Source of the DNA: Rhodospirillaceae bacterium
GTDB taxonomy: Bacteria > Pseudomonadota > Alphaproteobacteria > Reyranellales > Reyranellaceae
Assembly: GCA_009772935.1 (NCBI GenBank)
Contig: WOUR01000014.1
Span: 124,001-188,000, forward strand
Direction of reading: 5' to 3'
Length of the DNA stretch: 64,000 nucleotides
Shown here: in pieces, positions 12,426-19,253 of the stretch
Position numbering within the stretch: position 1 is the stretch's first letter
How the letters are laid out: each line of letters opens with the position of its first letter
Program-made: the position numbers and the translations under genes
Notes under the pieces: model-generated
The model's database searches: none
Seen by the model: only the letters and a program-made list of their open reading frames with translations
What the model was told of the DNA's origin: nothing

Positions 12426-13259
12426 ATGGACAGCGACCTGCGCTCGCAGCGCGGCGGATTGCGCGGCTTTTCAATCAACCGGCTGATTCCCAACGTCCTG
12501 ACGCTTGCTGCGCTGTGTTCGGGCCTGACGGGCATTCGCTTCGCCCTTCAGGGCGAGATGCGTCTGGCAGTGATCGCCATCATCGTGGCGGCGATCTTCG
12601 ATGCCCTGGACGGCCGCGTGGCGCGCCGCCTCGGCGTCACCAGCCGATTCGGCGCCGAGCTCGATTCGCTCTCCGATTTCCTCTGCTTCGGCGTTGCGCC
12701 GGCACTGGTGCTCTATCTTGCCTCCCTGACCCATGCCGGGGCGCTCGGCTGGGTCGTGACCTTGATGTTCCCAATCTGCTCGGCGCTTCGTCTCGCGCGG
12801 TTCAATACGGCGCTGGTTTCCGATACGCCGCCGCCGGTCTGGACGGGCTCCTACTTTACGGGCGTGCCGGCGCCGGCGGGCGCGCTCCTCGCCCTGATGC
12901 CGCTCATGCTGAGCTTCGAAATCGAGGCCGCGTGGCCACGCCATGCCACCGTCGTCGGGTTCGTGCTGGTGGTGGTGGGCGGCCTGATGGTAAGCCGCCT
13001 GCCCACCTTCTCGTTCAAGAAGGGCAGGATCCCCCGTCATCTCGTGCTCCCCGCCATGCTGGCCGCGGCATTGGTCATGGGCGTGCTTGCGAGTGCGCCC
13101 TGGATAGCGCTGTCCCTGATCGGCTTCGGCTATATGTGTCTGATACCGTTCAGCGTGATGGCCCATCGCCGCCAGACCCTGCAGGACCGCAAGGCTGCCG
13201 AGGCTGCGGCCGTCGTGCCGCTGCGTTCCGTCGATGCAGGGACACGGCCGAACGACTGA
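12426..13259 (+). CDS. pssA: CDP-diacylglycerol--serine O-phosphatidyltransferase
   Basis: A 277-residue integral membrane enzyme joining CDP-diacylglycerol and serine to form phosphatidylserine, the substrate of the adjacent psd product. The CDP-alcohol phosphotransferase motif is complete: DALDGRVARRLGVTS, then GAELDSLSD, giving DG-x2-AR-x8-G-x3-D-x3-D. About seven or eight hydrophobic helices follow. A short cytosolic tail ends the protein. It sits between psd and another CDP-alcohol transferase. Confidence 0.93.
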   Translation: MDSDLRSQRGGLRGFSINRLIPNVLTLAALCSGLTGIRFALQGEMRLAVIAIIVAAIFDALDGRVARRLGVTSRFGAELDSLSDFLCFGVAPALVLYLASLTHAGALGWVVTLMFPICSALRLARFNTALVSDTPPPVWTGSYFTGVPAPAGALLALMPLMLSFEIEAAWPRHATVVGFVLVVVGGLMVSRLPTFSFKKGRIPRHLVLPAMLAAALVMGVLASAPWIALSLIGFGYMCLIPFSVMAHRRQTLQDRKAAEAAAVVPLRSVDAGTRPND

Positions 13260-13274
13260 TCGGCGACGGCGCCG

Positions 13275-13886
13275 ATGCTCGACCCCCTGTTGCGGCGCTG
13301 GATCGGCCCGCCACTCGATCAGGCCGGCGCGTGGCTCGCGGGGCGCGGCGTTACGGCGAACGCCGTCAGCCTGACCGGGCTCACGGTCGGACTGGCTGCC
13401 GTCCCGCTCCTGGCATTCGGTCACTATGGTGCGGCGTTGCTGGTGATCCTGCTCAATCGGCTGCTGGACGGACTCGATGGCGCGGTCGCCCGGCACGGGC
13501 GGCCGACGGCCCTGGGTGGCTATCTCGACATCGTTTGCGACATGGTCTTCTACGCGGCCGTTCCGGTGGGGTTTGCGCTCGCGCGACCGGAGAATGCCGT
13601 CTGGGCGGCGCTGCTGCTGGCTTCCTTCGTCTGCACCTGCGCCTCGTTCCTGGGCCGCGCCGTTCTGGCCGCCGGCCGGGGGGAAACCGACCCCGGAACG
13701 AGAGGGCGCAAATCCTTCTTCCATGCCCCTGGCCTCATTGAGGGCACGGAGACGATCCTGGCCTTCGTTCTGTTCTGCCTCCTTCCGGGCATATTCCCGT
13801 GGCTCGCGGGGGCAGTGGCCGCCCTGTGCCTCTGGACGGCGGCGGCCCGTGTGTTCGAGACCTTCTTCGCCGATTCGAATTTCTGA
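13275..13886 (+). CDS. CDP-alcohol phosphatidyltransferase family membrane protein
   Basis: A 203-residue membrane protein with the family signature LLDGLDGAVARHGRPT then GGYLDIVCDM, so the metal-binding aspartates are kept. It is distinct from pssA (shorter, different flanks). The alcohol substrate cannot be told; glycerol 3-phosphate or inositol phosphate types are possible. It starts 15 bp after pssA and likely ends the phospholipid operon. About 190 bp of AT-rich DNA follow. Confidence 0.85.
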   Translation: MLDPLLRRWIGPPLDQAGAWLAGRGVTANAVSLTGLTVGLAAVPLLAFGHYGAALLVILLNRLLDGLDGAVARHGRPTALGGYLDIVCDMVFYAAVPVGFALARPENAVWAALLLASFVCTCASFLGRAVLAAGRGETDPGTRGRKSFFHAPGLIEGTETILAFVLFCLLPGIFPWLAGAVAALCLWTAAARVFETFFADSNF

Positions 13887-13997
13887 TTTTTGGATTTGGA
13901 GTGTTCAGTGAGCCGTGAGGGGAGGCTGAGGCGGCCATTAAAAAATCCCATTAGAATCATAATGTTAGAAATGAAGACACAAAATGGTCGGAATTCA

Positions 13998-14026
13998 TTG
14001 ACCTGACAAATTACATTAAGTACCCT
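13998..14026 (+). promoter_or_regulatory. Candidate sigma70-type promoter for the pilin gene
   Basis: TTGACC at 13998-14003 matches the -35 consensus at 5 of 6 bases; a weak -10 (TACCCT) follows 17 bp later. The stretch 13930-14030 is strikingly AT-rich for this DNA, which fits a promoter region for the pilin ATG at 14079. Confidence 0.35.
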
Positions 14027-14078
14027 TCCTAAGTTGATTCGGCGTGGGGCCGGAAAGTTGAGGCTGGAGACTTAGGAC

Positions 14079-14237
14079 ATGCTTTCGATCTTCCGTCGCT
14101 TGATGAAGAACACCCAGGGCGCCACGGCGGTCGAATACACGCTGATCACCTCCCTGATCGCGGTTGCCGCCATCGCCTCCATTCGTTCGGTCACCGACAA
14201 GGTGAGCCACGTGCTCGGGACGACGATCCTCAACTGA
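14079..14237 (+). CDS. Flp/Fap-type pilin subunit
   Basis: A 52-residue type IVb pilin: MLSIFRRLMKNTQGATAVEY followed by a hydrophobic helix (TLITSLIAVAAIASI). The Flp processing motif is intact: Gly14, then five residues later Glu19-Tyr20. Cleavage after Gly14 would give a roughly 38-residue mature pilin. The gene is 14 bp upstream of a prepilin peptidase, its likely processing enzyme. None of the tad assembly genes (cpaB-F, tadB/C) are in the window. Confidence 0.9.
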   Translation: MLSIFRRLMKNTQGATAVEYTLITSLIAVAAIASIRSVTDKVSHVLGTTILN

Positions 14238-14251
14238 CGCTTCAGAAGGCC

Positions 14252-14749
14252 TTGCCCGACCTGGCAACGCTTTCGCAGACGGTCTGCCTGAGCGGCCTGG
14301 CTGGTCTGCTGATCGCAGCTGCCTGGCAGGATTTGCGAACTCTTCACATTGGAAACGGGCTGTCCGTTGCGATCGCAGTGCTGTTCGTCGGCTGGGCCGT
14401 GATCGGTCTGATCGCCGGCTCCTACACGCTTGTGGCCTTCGGCCTGTCGATCGCCTGCGGCGCCGGCTTGTTTGCCGTCGGCATGGCCGCCTTCGCCGCT
14501 GGTATTCTGGGCGGCGGGGACGTCAAGCTCCTCGCCGCAGTGGGTCTGTTTGCCGGCCCGGCCGGGATACTCGACCTGATGCTGGTGACGGCGTTGGCCG
14601 GCGGTGTGTTCGGCATCGCCGTCCTGGCGGGAGCGCCCATCGGGCCGGTATCGCCCCCGGGCGAGGCGGCGCTGCGGAGGAGATTGCCCTACGGCCCGGC
14701 GATTGCGGTGGGCGGCCTTTGGGTTGCATCGAGGCTGGCTGTCGGTTGA
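14252..14749 (+). CDS. A24-family prepilin peptidase (CpaA/TadV type)
   Basis: A 165-residue inner-membrane aspartic protease that should cleave the Flp prepilin encoded just upstream. The first catalytic Asp lies in AAWQDLRTLHIGN and the second in the GGGDVK motif; both are conserved. About five to six hydrophobic helices are visible. It lacks the N-terminal methylase domain of PilD, as expected for CpaA. The start is TTG 14252, 14 bp after the pilin stop, with CAGAAGG upstream. Confidence 0.88.
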   Translation: MPDLATLSQTVCLSGLAGLLIAAAWQDLRTLHIGNGLSVAIAVLFVGWAVIGLIAGSYTLVAFGLSIACGAGLFAVGMAAFAAGILGGGDVKLLAAVGLFAGPAGILDLMLVTALAGGVFGIAVLAGAPIGPVSPPGEAALRRRLPYGPAIAVGGLWVASRLAVG

Positions 14750-14775
14750 GATTGTCCGACGAACAGGGAGAGCCA

Positions 14776-15363
14776 ATGCCTTCGCCGATCGCAAAGACAA
14801 TCATCGCTGCCTTGACCGCAACCGGTCTGGCAACCACCGCGACCGCCCAGACTGCTCCGACGTCGCCGCCGCGCAGCCGTGTCGAGGTTCAGACGACCCC
14901 CGGTGTGCCCGAGTTCCGCGATCCCAAGACGGGCCAGATCTGGACGCCGGAGAATGTCGGGCACGGGCCGGTCGGCAAGCCGACCCCGGCCGATCTCGCC
15001 TTCGATCCGTTGGCACAGGCCGAACGGATCAAGGGCGTGGTGGTGCAGCGTCCCAACTTCACGCCCCTGGGGTGGTCCGCGCCGAGTGCGGGGCCGACGA
15101 CGCCCCTCGTGACGATGGACAATGCAAGCCTTCGGGCCATTCCGGGGAAGCGGTGGCAGGTCGTCCTTTACGTGAACAACAACAGCGCCGGCACCCTGGC
15201 GCCGATGGTCGACTGCCGCTTCACCAACGCCGGCAAGCTCGTCGAGGAGACCCGCGTCCTGGTGCCCGGCGTCGGCGCCGGCGTGCGCGGCGGGCTCACG
15301 ATCTACGGACCCCGGACCGACCTGTTCGTCGATCGCGCCGACTGCCGCATCGTCTCGCCCTGA
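14776..15363 (+). CDS. Exported protein of unknown function (paralogue of the gene at 24199)
   Basis: A 195-residue protein with a cleavable signal peptide (ends about ATAQ, residue 25). The mature part contains GQIWTPENV, VVVQRPNF, LYVNNNSAGTLAPMVDCRFTN and YGPRTDLFVDRADCR. These blocks recur in the same order in the protein at 24199-24807, so the two are paralogues. Two cysteines near the C-terminus are conserved in both and may form a disulfide. I do not recognise the family. The ATG at 14776 follows AGGGAGA. It ends 4 bp from a convergent SDR gene. Confidence 0.8.
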   Translation: MPSPIAKTIIAALTATGLATTATAQTAPTSPPRSRVEVQTTPGVPEFRDPKTGQIWTPENVGHGPVGKPTPADLAFDPLAQAERIKGVVVQRPNFTPLGWSAPSAGPTTPLVTMDNASLRAIPGKRWQVVLYVNNNSAGTLAPMVDCRFTNAGKLVEETRVLVPGVGAGVRGGLTIYGPRTDLFVDRADCRIVSP

Positions 15364-15367
15364 TCGT

Positions 15368-16132
15368 CTAGCCCTGCACCGAATAGCCGCCGTCGACCGT
15401 GATGGCGGCGCCGGTGACATAGTCCGACGCGGATGCCGCCAGGAAGACCGCGATGCCGGCGAAGTCGTCCGGCGTGCCCCAGCGTCCGGCCGGCGTGCGC
15501 TTCAACACCGAATCGTGCAGCGCCGGCACGTCGCGGCGGGCGCGCTGCGTGAGCGCTGTGTCGATCCAGCCGGGCAGGATCGCGTTCACCTGGATGTTGT
15601 CCTTGGCCCAGGCGGTCGCCATCGCCTTGGTCATCTGCACGATGCCGCCCTTGCTCGCGGCATAGGCCGTCGTGAAGGAGGCGCCGAAGATCGACATCAT
15701 CGAGCCGATGTTGATGATCTTGCCGCCACCGGTCTTCATCATCGCCGAATAGGCGGCCTGGCTGCACAGGAAGGCGCTGGTCAGGTTGCTGTCCAGCACC
15801 TGGTGCCATTCGGCCGACGTGTACTCCTGCGGTTGCTTGCGGATGTTGATGCCGGCGTTGTTCACCAGGATGTCGAGCCGGCCGTGGACGTCGACCGCAG
15901 TGGCGATGAGCGCGCGGCACGACTCTTCCTTCAGCACGTCGACGATGGTGGAACTGGCGTTCGCGCCGGTCGCTTTCAGTTCCTCGACTGCCGCCTCGTT
16001 CTTGGCGGCGTCGCGTCCCGCGACGACGACGGTGGCGCCGGCGCGCGCCATTCCGAGCGCCATGCCGAGTCCGATACCGCCATTGCCGCCGGTAACGACG
16101 GCCACGCGGCCGGCAAGATCAAACAGCTCCAT
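15368..16132 (-). CDS. Short-chain dehydrogenase/reductase
   Basis: A 254-residue classical SDR. The cofactor motif TGGNGGIG is near the N-terminus, NNAGI follows the central strand, and the catalytic Ser, Tyr and Lys are in IGSMMSIFG and YAASKGG. The C-terminal GAAITVDGGYSVQG is typical of 3-oxoacyl-ACP or sugar-alcohol reductases. The substrate cannot be assigned. ATG 16132 with GGGAG upstream is preferred to an in-frame GTG 6 bp earlier. Confidence 0.9.
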   Translation of the reverse strand: MELFDLAGRVAVVTGGNGGIGLGMALGMARAGATVVVAGRDAAKNEAAVEELKATGANASSTIVDVLKEESCRALIATAVDVHGRLDILVNNAGINIRKQPQEYTSAEWHQVLDSNLTSAFLCSQAAYSAMMKTGGGKIINIGSMMSIFGASFTTAYAASKGGIVQMTKAMATAWAKDNIQVNAILPGWIDTALTQRARRDVPALHDSVLKRTPAGRWGTPDDFAGIAVFLAASASDYVTGAAITVDGGYSVQG

Positions 16133-16303
16133 GGCCACTCCCGTTTTCTCCCGTTCCCTCTATAGCGAACCGGGGGAACCCGAAACAGAGGCGGACCGTT
16201 GGTCATTGCAGTGACGCAAGCGCGGCTGGACGAGGCAGGAGCACATCGGCAGCACGAGTTCGTGGCGTGTCGGCCGGGCTGACCGGCAGGCTACGGACAA
16301 GGG

Positions 16304-16329
16304 TGGCGGCGATCGCGAGATCGCCGCCA
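16304..16329. terminator. 11-bp inverted repeat, possible transcription terminator
   Basis: TGGCGGCGATC and GATCGCCGCCA flank a GCGA loop. It is in the 328-bp gap between the SDR start and the nepR stop (16133-16460), where I find no gene. TTTCTT follows on the plus strand, so a weak terminator is possible; no plus-strand gene directly precedes it. Confidence 0.35.
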
Positions 16330-16417
16330 TTTCTTGGAGCGAGCCTGGGGCCGGGGCCAGCACGATTTGGAAACCAAGGGGTGCTTGCCCACACACGCCG
16401 CGGTGCAATGCTGCCCT

Positions 16418-16442
16418 CGTGAGGGGCAACAGCACCCTCACG
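16418..16442 (-). terminator. Hairpin downstream of nepR
   Basis: CGTGAGGG and CCCTCACG are separated by 9 bases, about 20 bp after the nepR stop in the direction of its transcription. It has no T-run, so it is only a candidate for ending the nepR transcript. Confidence 0.35.
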
Positions 16443-16460
16443 CCGGGAAAGCTCTGAATG

Positions 16461-16685
16461 CTACTTCTTTGGCGGCTTTCCGGGGGCGTCGCCCTTGCTG
16501 TTCGCGGCGTCCTTGTCGATGAGGTTGAGCAGGTCGTCGGGAAGGGGCTCGCTTGCGATCTCGTCATACATCGCGTGAAGCTGCTTGTGCAGCCACATGT
16601 CGAACGGCCGATCATTGCTGCGAGACTTGGAACGCGCCGGTCCTCCGGCGCGTCCAGCATCGGGCTTGTCGTCGTTAGTGGCCAT
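16461..16685 (-). CDS. nepR: NepR-type anti-sigma factor
   Basis: A 74-residue protein with the NepR core MWLHKQLHAMYDEIASEPLP followed by DDLLNLID. In the general stress response of Alphaproteobacteria, NepR holds the EcfG sigma factor inactive until phosphorylated PhyR takes NepR away. The Lys/Ser-rich N-terminus and Gly/Pro/Lys C-terminus should be disordered. The ATG at 16685 follows GGGGAG; an open frame runs further upstream but is not conserved in character. It lies 117 bp downstream of ecfG on the same strand, with phyR 1.8 kb away. Confidence 0.88.
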   Translation of the reverse strand: MATNDDKPDAGRAGGPARSKSRSNDRPFDMWLHKQLHAMYDEIASEPLPDDLLNLIDKDAANSKGDAPGKPPKK

Positions 16686-16802
16686 AACATGCTCCCCGGA
16701 GGCGGAACTCCACTCCGCGGGATCCTGTCCGACCCATCCAACTCTCCCCCTGGGACTACTCATGGCTTTGTCGCACTCAAATGTCAGACTTGGAAGTGGA
16801 CT

Positions 16803-17384
16803 TTAACGAGTTGCGACAGCCGGTTGCTCGTCTCGGAGGACAACGGAGGTCCGCCCGGACTCGGACGGGCGCCGGGTTTCGCCTTCCAGCAGCAGGCGCT
16901 CGAGGGTGTCGCGCGCACGAGAGATGCGGCTCTTGACCGTGCCGACCGATACCCCGGTATGTTCGGCGATGGTCTCATAGGGCAGCCCTTCGAGGACTGC
17001 CAGAAGCAGGGCCTCGCGCTGCGCCGCAGCCAGCTTGCCGAACGCAGACATGAATTCACGCATCACCAGGCCGCTGTCCTGATGGGGGGGATGGGAAAGC
17101 GATTCGGCAATGGCGGTGTCCACCGGTACCGTCGGACGGCGACGGCGAAGCCCCGAGATGAACTCGTTGCGCTGAATACGAAACAGCCACGCAGCGAGGT
17201 TGGTGCCGGGCTGGAAACTGTTGCGGCCGGTCAGCGCCTTGATCACCGTATCGTGGACGAGGTCGTCCGCCGAGTCCCGGTCACGCGTGAGGGACAGGGC
17301 GTAGATGCGCAGGCGAGGCAGGATCGTCTTGAGCTGCTCGTGGAAGTCCCGAGTACCGTCATCCTGCTTGGTCTGCGTGCTCAT
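16803..17384 (-). CDS. ecfG: EcfG-type RNA polymerase sigma factor (general stress response)
   Basis: A 193-residue ECF sigma factor. Region 2 (about 20-85) has SADDLVHDTVIKAL and FQPGTNLAAWLF; region 4 (about 110-165) has AAAQREALLLAVLEGLPYETIA and the helix-turn-helix SVGTVKSRISRAR. The Arg-rich C-terminal tail lies outside the fold. The FQPGTNLAAWLFRI form is typical of the EcfG (ECF15) group. Adjacent nepR and nearby phyR support the role. Its promoter target is probably the G(G/C)AACC-N15/16-CGTT element found repeatedly at 18-28.7 kb. No such element is seen before ecfG itself. Confidence 0.92.
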   Translation of the reverse strand: MSTQTKQDDGTRDFHEQLKTILPRLRIYALSLTRDRDSADDLVHDTVIKALTGRNSFQPGTNLAAWLFRIQRNEFISGLRRRRPTVPVDTAIAESLSHPPHQDSGLVMREFMSAFGKLAAAQREALLLAVLEGLPYETIAEHTGVSVGTVKSRISRARDTLERLLLEGETRRPSESGRTSVVLRDEQPAVATR

Positions 17385-17453
17385 TGGCGATCTCCAGAAA
17401 GTTGCGTCCTGTGGAGAATGAATGACCGAGACCCGAATTGGTTACACAAGCAT

Positions 17454-17468
17454 TTGCATATCATGCAA
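17454..17468. repeat. Short inverted repeat upstream of ecfG
   Basis: TTGCAT-ATC-ATGCAA, about 70 bp before the ecfG start, between ecfG and the second sigma gene. It may be an operator, but no regulator can be named. Confidence 0.3.
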
Positions 17469-17504
17469 GTCCTTGTAATTGCTGAATAATTTGTCCAGCC
17501 GAGA

Positions 17505-17969
17505 TTACTGGAGCTTGTCTGACAGGTGCTTTCGAGCCCGGGATACGCGTGCCTTCAGGGTTCCCACCGAACAACCGCACAGCCGGGCCGCTTCCTCGTA
17601 GGAAAAGCCGCCTGCGCCTATGAGCACCAGGGCTTCTCGCGATTGCGGGTTGAGCTTCCACAGCTCCGAGGAGAGTTCCTTCAAGGCCATCGTGGCTTCG
17701 GGATTGTCCACTGCGGCCAGGGGGGTCGCGGCATCGCTATCGATCGTCAGCGGACGGCGACGCTGCGTCCTGAGATCGGAGTAAAAGCGATTGCGCATGA
17801 TGGTGAAGAGCCAGCCCTTGAGATTGGTACCTGGCGTGAACTGGGTTTGCTTGTCGAGAGCGGCCAGAACGGTGTTCTGAACGAGATCGTCGGCCGCCTC
17901 GCGCTCACGACACATGAAACGTGCGAACGCGCGCAAATCAGGGAGGAGTGCGACGATCTCTTTCTTCAT
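17505..17969 (-). CDS. Second EcfG-like ECF sigma factor
   Basis: A 154-residue ECF sigma factor, shorter than its neighbour ecfG. Region 2 carries AADDLVQNTVLAALDKQTQF and PGTNLKGWLFTIMRNRF; region 4 carries NPQSREALVLIGAGGFSYEEAA and SVGTLKARVSRARKHL. It lacks the N-terminal and C-terminal extensions of the first copy. It belongs to the same ECF15-like group, and many Alphaproteobacteria carry several such paralogues. It is 120 bp upstream of ecfG on the same strand. Whether NepR controls it cannot be told. Confidence 0.88.
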   Translation of the reverse strand: MKKEIVALLPDLRAFARFMCREREAADDLVQNTVLAALDKQTQFTPGTNLKGWLFTIMRNRFYSDLRTQRRRPLTIDSDAATPLAAVDNPEATMALKELSSELWKLNPQSREALVLIGAGGFSYEEAARLCGCSVGTLKARVSRARKHLSDKLQ

Positions 17970-18074
17970 CGCCCTTCATCTGGGGATGCTTGCACGATGG
18001 TGAAAGGGAAAATCGCCACGGCACCCGGATGCGGGTGCATTTGTCGTGACACGACATCCGGAATCGGTCGCCAA

Positions 18075-18099
18075 GGAACCCGCGTGGAGCTCGGGCGTT
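18075..18099 (+). promoter_or_regulatory. EcfG-type promoter (GGAACC...CGTT) before a 27-residue membrane peptide
   Basis: GGAAC, 16 bases, CGTT: an exact match to the EcfG consensus known from Alphaproteobacteria. The next base after GGAAC is C, as in all seven copies listed here. The predicted start lies about 27 bases before the ATG at 18133. Confidence 0.75.
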
Positions 18100-18132
18100 G
18101 TGTTGCCGAATTCTTTCCATGACGAGGACTGT

Positions 18133-18216
18133 ATGGGACGCGCGGCAATCCTTTGGTTCCTGGGGGTACCGATACCGGTGCTGTTGCTGATGTGGGGATT
18201 GGGCTGGCTGCACTGA
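18133..18216 (+). CDS. 27-residue hydrophobic membrane peptide
   Basis: A tiny gene encoding MGRAAILWFLGVPIPVLLLM followed by WGLGWLH. It is one hydrophobic segment with a Pro-x-Pro kink and a polar N-terminal Arg, so it should span or lie in the inner membrane. A ribosome-binding site (GAGGA) is 5-9 bases before the ATG, an EcfG-type promoter is directly upstream, and a strong hairpin follows, giving a complete one-gene transcription unit. It lies between the divergent sigma gene and phyR. I do not know its function; the setting suggests a stress-induced membrane peptide. Confidence 0.7.
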   Translation: MGRAAILWFLGVPIPVLLLMWGLGWLH

Positions 18217-18244
18217 GAAGGGCTCAGGAGACTGGACGTCGATA

Positions 18245-18276
18245 TTGCGGACGGGTCCGTCGGGACCCGTCCGCAA
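18245..18276 (+). terminator. Strong hairpin terminator after the 27-residue peptide gene
   Basis: TTGCGGACGGGTCC and GGACCCGTCCGCAA form 14-bp perfect arms around GTCG, followed by GCGTTTT. It is 28 bp after the peptide stop and separates that unit from phyR. Confidence 0.65.
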
Positions 18277-18435
18277 GCGTTTTCGCAAGGGCGGACGCGG
18301 GGCAGCGTCAACGCCCGAGCCGCTGGTGATGGGGCAATAGTGAGTTGTCTGCGGACGCACACGGCGTAGTGTAGGCGGCGGCCCCGGGTCAGCCTGCGGC
18401 GGGATACGAGTTTTGGAGTGATGAGGGAGAACGAC

Positions 18436-19239
18436 GTGGCTGAAGAGCAGGTAGCTTCGAGGAAGGTGTCCGAGGCGATCACGAGGACGCTGCCATTCCT
18501 GCGTCGGTACGCGCGGGCCGTCACCGGTTCGCAGCAGCAGGGCGACGAATGGGTCAGGCTTTGCGCCGAGGTTGCCGTTCAGCAGCCGGACCTCATTGCC
18601 GAGGCCGAGGATACCAAGCTTGGAGTCTTTGCGCTGTTTCACCGTCTGCGTCAGCCGTTCGGTGACATGGAGGATGCCGCGAGCGGTGGCGAAAGTGTTC
18701 GCGGACGCCTCAAGGAAACGCTTACGGAAATGGCGCCGATGCAGCGTCAAGTCCTGCTGTTGACCGTGCTGGAGGGGTTCACCGTCAGCGATGCTGCCCA
18801 TATCCTGGGCGTCAGCATCGATGCTGCCGAGCGCAGCCTGGAGGAAGCACGCCGGGAACTGCAGCGCGTCGCCTCGGTTCGCATTCTTGTCATCGAAGAC
18901 GAGGCCGTCATCGCACTCGACGTCGCCGACATCGTGCGCAACGCCGGTCATGAGGTCGTTGGCATCGCCGCGACCGAAAAGGCAGCCATCGAACTTGCCA
19001 GGAAGCATTCTCCGCACCTCGTGCTGGCCGATATCCAGCTTCGGGGTTCCGACAGCGGAATCTCGGCCGTGAACCAGATCATGAAGTCGATGTCCGTTCC
19101 GGTGATCTTCGTAACGGGCTTCCCGGAACGCTTGTTGACGGGCAAGCAGGTCGAGCCCGCCTTCGTGATTTCCAAGCCCTTCGATCCCGACCTGCTTCGT
19201 GCGGCGATCGCGCAGGCGCTCGATACCGTATCGATCTGA
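18436..19239 (+). CDS. phyR: PhyR: sigma-like domain plus receiver, anti-anti-sigma response regulator
   Basis: A 267-residue general stress regulator. The N-terminal part (about 10-130) imitates an ECF sigma factor (LPFLRRYARAVTG; later APMQRQVLLLTVLEGFTVSDAA and an SIDAAERSLEEAR helix). The C-terminal part (about 140-265) is a receiver with acidic EDE, the phosphoacceptor Asp in LADIQL, the FVTG Thr and the SKPF Lys. Phosphorylation exposes the sigma-like domain, which binds NepR and frees EcfG. GTG 18436 has AGGGAGA at good spacing; ATG 18421 is in frame but poorly spaced from its GGAG. A kinase gene starts 14 bp downstream. Confidence 0.93.
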   Translation: MAEEQVASRKVSEAITRTLPFLRRYARAVTGSQQQGDEWVRLCAEVAVQQPDLIAEAEDTKLGVFALFHRLRQPFGDMEDAASGGESVRGRLKETLTEMAPMQRQVLLLTVLEGFTVSDAAHILGVSIDAAERSLEEARRELQRVASVRILVIEDEAVIALDVADIVRNAGHEVVGIAATEKAAIELARKHSPHLVLADIQLRGSDSGISAVNQIMKSMSVPVIFVTGFPERLLTGKQVEPAFVISKPFDPDLLRAAIAQALDTVSI

Positions 19240-19253
19240 GACCGAGCCGGATC

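Noticed and set aside
16133..16460. Possible gene in the 328-bp gap between the SDR gene and nepR
   Set aside because: Several short frames exist but none has a ribosome-binding site, motif or believable composition; I see only two hairpins.
16805..16827. Minus-strand GCAAC...CGTT between ecfG and nepR that could be a nepR promoter
   Set aside because: The spacer is 14 bases, outside the 16-17 seen in the other seven elements, and it lies in the 3' end of ecfG.
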